The notes beneath the pieces were generated by a model, which was not told the origin of the DNA, searched no databases, and was given only the letters and a program-made list of their open reading frames with translations. From Clostridium_AM sp900759715 (GTDB taxonomy: Bacteria; Bacillota; Clostridia; Clostridiales; Clostridiaceae), in assembly GCA_900759715.1 (NCBI GenBank), contig CAAEXF010000044.1:46895-110894 (forward strand): 64,000 nt of DNA, read 5' to 3'. Of this stretch, positions 60,423 through 64,000 are shown one piece after another (positions within the stretch are counted from its first letter, which is position 1; each line of letters begins with the position of its first letter). Made by a program: the position numbers and the translations under genes.

Positions 60423-61421
60423 TTATTTTAAATACTTTATAGGGTCTTGAGGTGCCCCATCAACTCTAACCTCAAAATGTACATGAGGTCCAGTGCTATT
60501 ACCTGTACTTCCTACTTTTCCGATATTTTCGCCTTTTTTAACTTGCTGACCTTCATTTACATCTATATTGCTGCAGTGTCCATACACTGTTTGTACTCCT
60601 ACTCCATGATCTATCTTAATAACCTTTCCATATCCATCTTCCCATTTTGCATAAACTACTTTTCCATCCATAGCAGCATGAATAGGGTCTCCCATAGGTG
60701 CCCCTATATCTATACCATTGTGCATTTTCCCCCATCTCATCCCAAAAGGTGATGTTATAGTTCCTTTGGATGGGAAACTTACAAAGCTAGTTACACTTGA
60801 TGACCTTGAGAGGCTTACATTTTGTACTCCATTAGCTTCCTTTTCTTTTGAAAAACATATTAGAGGGTTACTAGGGTTTTCTTTTATTATTTTTATTGCT
60901 TCTTCTATTGTACTTATATCTTTAATGTTAGTATCTTGTTTTACATAGGTTATACGATTATTTAATTTAAATGTTCCATCTTTATCTTTTTCTTTATACT
61001 CATTTTTAATTATATCCAACACTTTAATCATTTCACTTTCATTAGCAAGCACTCCAACTTCTCTGCCATCTGACTTCATTAAAACCGTTGGTATACTCGT
61101 TCTACTATTTTTTATAATTGAGTTTTTAATTGTACTGCTATCTGCTATATTTTTACTTTTGATTGAAACCTCTTTAAAAGTTATATCATCCTTTAATGTA
61201 ACTTTTCCGAACCTCTTTTCTAAATCTTTTTCTATATTTTTCTCCACATTATAAAAATCTTCTTTGTTTTTTACATAGGCTAAAGGCTTACCATTCATAT
61301 ATACTTGATAAGCATTAAATTTATTGTAGTATATGTATTGGCCAGATACCATAGTAGTAATTACTATAGACAAGCTAGCAAATATTGCCTTAGCCCTATT
61401 ACTAAGTGACAAACTGATCAT
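60423..61421 (-). CDS. M23-family peptidoglycan endopeptidase, membrane anchored
   Basis: This 332-residue protein has an N-terminal signal anchor (residues 9-28), an extracytoplasmic linker region of about 180 residues, and a C-terminal LytM/M23 domain. Zinc ligands are His234 and Asp238 (HNGIDIG) and His315 (HVHFE), with His282 and His313 as catalytic partners. It probably cuts peptide cross-links, and its size resembles SpoIIQ-type sporulation proteins. AAAGG abuts the ATG at 61421; a TTG nine bases in (61412) has better spacing and may be the true start. Confidence 0.88.
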   Translation of the reverse strand: MISLSLSNRAKAIFASLSIVITTMVSGQYIYYNKFNAYQVYMNGKPLAYVKNKEDFYNVEKNIEKDLEKRFGKVTLKDDITFKEVSIKSKNIADSSTIKNSIIKNSRTSIPTVLMKSDGREVGVLANESEMIKVLDIIKNEYKEKDKDGTFKLNNRITYVKQDTNIKDISTIEEAIKIIKENPSNPLICFSKEKEANGVQNVSLSRSSSVTSFVSFPSKGTITSPFGMRWGKMHNGIDIGAPMGDPIHAAMDGKVVYAKWEDGYGKVIKIDHGVGVQTVYGHCSNIDVNEGQQVKKGENIGKVGSTGNSTGPHVHFEVRVDGAPQDPIKYLK

Positions 61422-61590
61422 CCTTTCATTATGATATTTTTGCTCTCACTTCTTTATTTTGCCTTATTTTTAAGAAATTATTACATGTTTTGTAATTTTT
61501 TTTAATTGTTATACTACTTCTATTTTGTTATAATGATTTATTAGAAACTATTTTTAACACTAAACATAGATAAAGGTAGGTCATGAAATT

Positions 61591-62589
61591 ATGAGCACTT
61601 TCGTATTCAAAAGTGGTAATTCAAACTATACTCCGGTGAGTAATATTTTTATAGATAAATTTATGCCAAAGGCCCGAGGAGAGTTCGTTAAAGTATATCT
61701 TCTAGGGCTAAAATATTGTGTTTCTGGTGAACTTGGGGTAAGTTCTCAAATAATGGCTAGTGCCCTTCATCTTCTAGAAACTGATCTTTTAAATGCATGG
61801 AATTACTGGAGTGATGAAAATGTGGTTAAAATAATTCCTATAGATAACATGGGAAATTACAGTATTGAGTTTTTAGACCTAACAAATTCACCTAATGAGA
61901 ATCAAGAAGATATAAACTTACTTGAAGAATTAGATAAGAATTCTACAAAGGATATGCTTCAAGATATAGAGAGACTTTTGGGGAGACCCCTTTCATCAAA
62001 AGAAATGACTATGTACATAAGCTGGCAAAAAGATTTTAGCTTTAGCCCTGAAATCATACTACTTCTAATTCAATATTGTGCTTCAAAAGGTAAAACAGAT
62101 TGTAGATATATAGAAAAGATAGCAATCGCGTGGTTTGATGCAAAAATTAAAAACATAGACGATGCTCAAAGCTTTATAAAAAAGCATGAAGATAAGTGGA
62201 TTAAAATAAGAAAGATATTAGGTTACTTAGGTATAAAAGATGCGGAAATAATGAAGCCACAAGAAGATATGATGCATAAATGGATAAATACATATAATTT
62301 CCCACTAGATGTAATATACAAAGCCTGTGATGTATGCTTTCAGAGAATTAATAAAGCTGATTTTAAGTATATTGATGGAATTTTGGGCAGCTGGAACAAA
62401 GAAGGCCTTAAAACTGTAGAAGACATAGATTCAAAAGATACTAAAAAAACTTATTACCCAAATAACTTTAATAAAAATAACAATGTGAATAAAGCTACAA
62501 ACAGCACATTTAATAACTTTAAGCAGCGTAGTTACAATTTTAAAGATTTAGAAAAAAAATTATTAGGATGGGATAACAAAGATGATTAA
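61591..62589 (+). CDS. DnaD-domain replication initiation protein
   Basis: This 332-residue protein has an N-terminal winged-helix-like DnaD region (residues 1-95: FIDKFMPKARGEFVKVYLLGLKYC). Two helical DnaB/DnaD-type repeats follow at about 120-195 and 205-275 (the second with the YIDGILGSWNKEG end characteristic of DnaD_2 domains). A low-complexity Asn/Lys tail follows. It likely helps load the replicative helicase, with the ATPase encoded immediately downstream; the two genes overlap by 8 bases. Confidence 0.9.
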   Translation: MSTFVFKSGNSNYTPVSNIFIDKFMPKARGEFVKVYLLGLKYCVSGELGVSSQIMASALHLLETDLLNAWNYWSDENVVKIIPIDNMGNYSIEFLDLTNSPNENQEDINLLEELDKNSTKDMLQDIERLLGRPLSSKEMTMYISWQKDFSFSPEIILLLIQYCASKGKTDCRYIEKIAIAWFDAKIKNIDDAQSFIKKHEDKWIKIRKILGYLGIKDAEIMKPQEDMMHKWINTYNFPLDVIYKACDVCFQRINKADFKYIDGILGSWNKEGLKTVEDIDSKDTKKTYYPNNFNKNNNVNKATNSTFNNFKQRSYNFKDLEKKLLGWDNKDD

Positions 62590-63565
62590 AGGATATCACT
62601 CCAATATAATGAAGATATACGAAAATATAAGAAATGCCGAAGAAAAAGCGATTAAAGATAGACGAAAAGAAATTGAAGATAAAGTACCAGATGTTTTAAA
62701 TATAGAACGTGAAATCGGTAAACTTTGCGTTAAATTATCAATAAGTATACTTAATAATTCGGAAAACAGAGATGAATATCTTAATGAATTAAAAGAAAAA
62801 ATAACTGATCTTAGGATAAAAAAGTCTGAATTACTAGTTAGAAACAATTATCCCTTAGACTATCTGGAACCTCAATATAGGTGTATTAGATGTAAAGATA
62901 CAGGTTTTATTGAAACAAAAAAATGCACTTGTTATAAACAAAAGCTGGTAGAGTTATATTATGAAAATTCCGATTTGAAAACTATACTCGCAAAGAATAA
63001 TTTCGAAAATTTTAATATTGAACTTTATCCTTCTAGAAGAAACATAAATGAACCAATTAGTCCAAGAAAGAATATTGAAGAAATTGTATCTAAGTCATGG
63101 AATTTCATTGAGAATTTTTCTTCATCTCCTGAAAATTTATTGTTTTATGGAACTCCTGGCACTGGAAAAACTTTTTTATCAGATTGTATTGCTAAAGAAC
63201 TCTTAGACAGAGGGTACTTGGTAGTTTATAGAACCTCAGAGTCTCTAATACAAAATTTAAAACATATAAGATTTAATAATGATGAAAATCTAGAAGATTT
63301 GCTTATAAATTGTGATCTACTGATACTAGATGATTTAGGCTCTGAACAGATAACTGACTTTTCTAAAACGGAGCTATTTAATCTGTTAAACAGAAAACTA
63401 TTAAATAGAAAAAAAATGCTAATATCTACAAATCATGATTTGGAAGAACTTCTAAAAATATATTCAGAAAGAATCTCTTCAAGATTACTTGGCGACTTTA
63501 CTTTATGTAAGTTTTTCGGAGAGGATATAAGAATAGGTCAAAATATAAAAGGCAAAAGATTTTAA
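62582..63565 (+). CDS. DnaI/DnaC-like helicase loader ATPase
   Basis: This 327-residue protein has a coiled N-terminal region (residues 15-95) and a zinc-binding segment with Cys101, Cys104, Cys115 and Cys117. An AAA+ domain follows with Walker A GTPGTGKT (190-197), Walker B LLILDDLG and sensor STNHD. This matches primosomal DnaI, which loads DnaB-type helicase. It is coupled to the DnaD-like gene by an 8-base overlap. Confidence 0.93.
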   Translation: MIKGYHSNIMKIYENIRNAEEKAIKDRRKEIEDKVPDVLNIEREIGKLCVKLSISILNNSENRDEYLNELKEKITDLRIKKSELLVRNNYPLDYLEPQYRCIRCKDTGFIETKKCTCYKQKLVELYYENSDLKTILAKNNFENFNIELYPSRRNINEPISPRKNIEEIVSKSWNFIENFSSSPENLLFYGTPGTGKTFLSDCIAKELLDRGYLVVYRTSESLIQNLKHIRFNNDENLEDLLINCDLLILDDLGSEQITDFSKTELFNLLNRKLLNRKKMLISTNHDLEELLKIYSERISSRLLGDFTLCKFFGEDIRIGQNIKGKRF

Positions 63566-63580
63566 AACAACAGTAGTCAC

Positions 63581-63612
63581 AAAGGCACTATTAAATTATA
63601 GTGCCTTTTGTT
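63581..63612 (+). terminator. Terminator after the helicase-loader gene
   Basis: AAAGGCACTAT and ATAGTGCCTTT arms, then TTGTTGTG; it ends the plus-strand pair. Confidence 0.85.
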
Positions 63613-63641
63613 GTGTAAATTTAAGTACTTATATAAAAAAA

Positions 63642-63672
63642 CAAGCTGCATATTTTATATGCAGCTTGTTTT

Positions 63673-63673
<1 letters not shown>
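63642..63673. terminator. Bidirectional terminator at the end of the tRNA cluster
   Basis: CAAGCTGCATA and TATGCAGCTTG; followed by TTTTT on plus and by seven T on minus, where it ends the tRNA operon. Confidence 0.9.
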
Positions 63674-63748
<75 letters not shown>

Positions 63749-63758
63749 AGATTAAATA

Positions 63759-63835
63759 TGGCGACCCAGAAGGGACTCGAACCCTCGACCTCCGGCGTGA
63801 CAGGCCGGCACTCTAACCAACTGAGCCACTGGGCC
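63759..63835 (-). tRNA. tRNA-Asp (anticodon GTC)
   Basis: This 77-nt gene has acceptor GGCCCAG/CTGGGTC, encoded CCA, and anticodon stem CCGGC/GCCGG with loop CTGTCAC giving GTC. Confidence 0.96.
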
Positions 63836-63844
63836 ATAAATATG

Positions 63845-63920
63845 TGGTGGGCACAACAGGGCTCGAACCTGTGACCCTCTGCTTGTAAGGCAGATGCTCT
63901 CCCAGCTGAGCTATGCGCCC
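63845..63920 (-). tRNA. tRNA-Val (anticodon TAC)
   Basis: This 76-nt gene has acceptor GGGCGCA/TGTGCCC, encoded CCA, and anticodon stem TCTGC/GCAGA with loop CTTACAA giving TAC. Confidence 0.96.
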
Positions 63921-63931
63921 ATATATTAAAA

Positions 63932-64000
63932 TGGTGACCCCTAGGGGAATCGAACCCCTGTTACCACCGTGAAAGGGTGGTGTCTTGACCGCTTGACCAA
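63932..64000 (-). tRNA. tRNA-Glu (anticodon TTC), 5' end outside window
   Basis: Encoded CCA, T-arm GTTCGATTC and anticodon stem CCACC/GGTGG with loop CTTTCAC giving TTC are present. About seven bases of the 5' acceptor strand lie beyond the window edge. Confidence 0.94.

Overview
The window is AT-rich (by eye about one third G+C) and reads as chromosomal DNA of a spore-forming, obligately fermentative Clostridium-type Firmicute. The evidence is an [FeFe]-hydrogenase maturation GTPase (HydF), indolepyruvate:ferredoxin oxidoreductase, a GerMN sporulation/germination lipoprotein, a DUF1540 Cys-rich small protein, a T-box in front of asnS, a clostridial fab/acc operon with FabK and a FabT-like regulator, and a selenium-dependent molybdenum hydroxylase island. 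No species is assigned.

Layout. 1-2.6 kb: ribose operon rbsK-rbsD-rbsA (minus; rbsA runs off the left edge) behind a doubled AACCGGTT operator and a cre-like palindrome. 2.8-8.0 kb: 2H phosphoesterase, DUF1540 protein, murA, walJ-type hydrolase, GerMN lipoprotein, a CxxH/CxxC microprotein, a SEC-C protein and rlmH. 8.2-8.5 kb: a candidate type I toxin/antisense RNA pair. 8.7-11.5 kb: an agr-type quorum-sensing locus with a LytTR regulator and a GHKL kinase on plus facing agrB and agrD on minus. The agrD gene is short and encodes Ser where the ring Cys is expected. 11.9-13.7 kb: OatA-like acyltransferase.

13.9-33.2 kb: a selenium/molybdenum purine-catabolism island. A sigma-54 activator gene sits in the middle. 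To its left an eight-gene minus-strand operon runs ygeX, ygeY, D-aminoacylase-like, ssnA, NCS2 permease, hydantoinase, fused xanthine dehydrogenase, deaminase-like amidohydrolase. To its right a plus-strand operon carries cofactor maturation genes yqeC, mocA-like, yqeB, xdhC-like, moaA, then ridA. Each operon has its own -24/-12 promoter. Three TTATCAA-N-TTGATAA type sites stand upstream of each promoter, and two of the three lie at identical distances on the two sides. The likely logic is that the regulator senses a purine or redox signal and switches on both the enzymes and the machinery that supplies their Se/Mo cofactor.

33.3-48.8 kb: DUF4434 secreted protein, iorAB, ogt, T-box-asnS, then a compositionally foreign aminotransferase gene bounded by a 20-bp repeat of the asnS 3' end. 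Next come a promoter plus attenuator-like leader and the TM1266-type regulator/hydF pair, followed by dUTPase, YdcZ transporter, LysR regulator, AprX-like subtilase, ferritin and a D-2-hydroxyacid dehydrogenase.

48.9-60.2 kb: one minus-strand fatty-acid synthesis operon (2-nitropropane-dioxygenase-like protein, fabT-like regulator, fabH, acpP, fabK, fabD, fabG, fabF, accB, fabZ, accC, accD, accA) behind a FabT-type palindrome. 60.4-64 kb: M23 endopeptidase, a DnaD-like and a DnaI/DnaC-like pair, and four minus-strand tRNA genes (Glu, Val, Asp, Thr), the Glu gene being cut by the window edge. No rRNA, CRISPR array, intact insertion sequence or prophage was seen.
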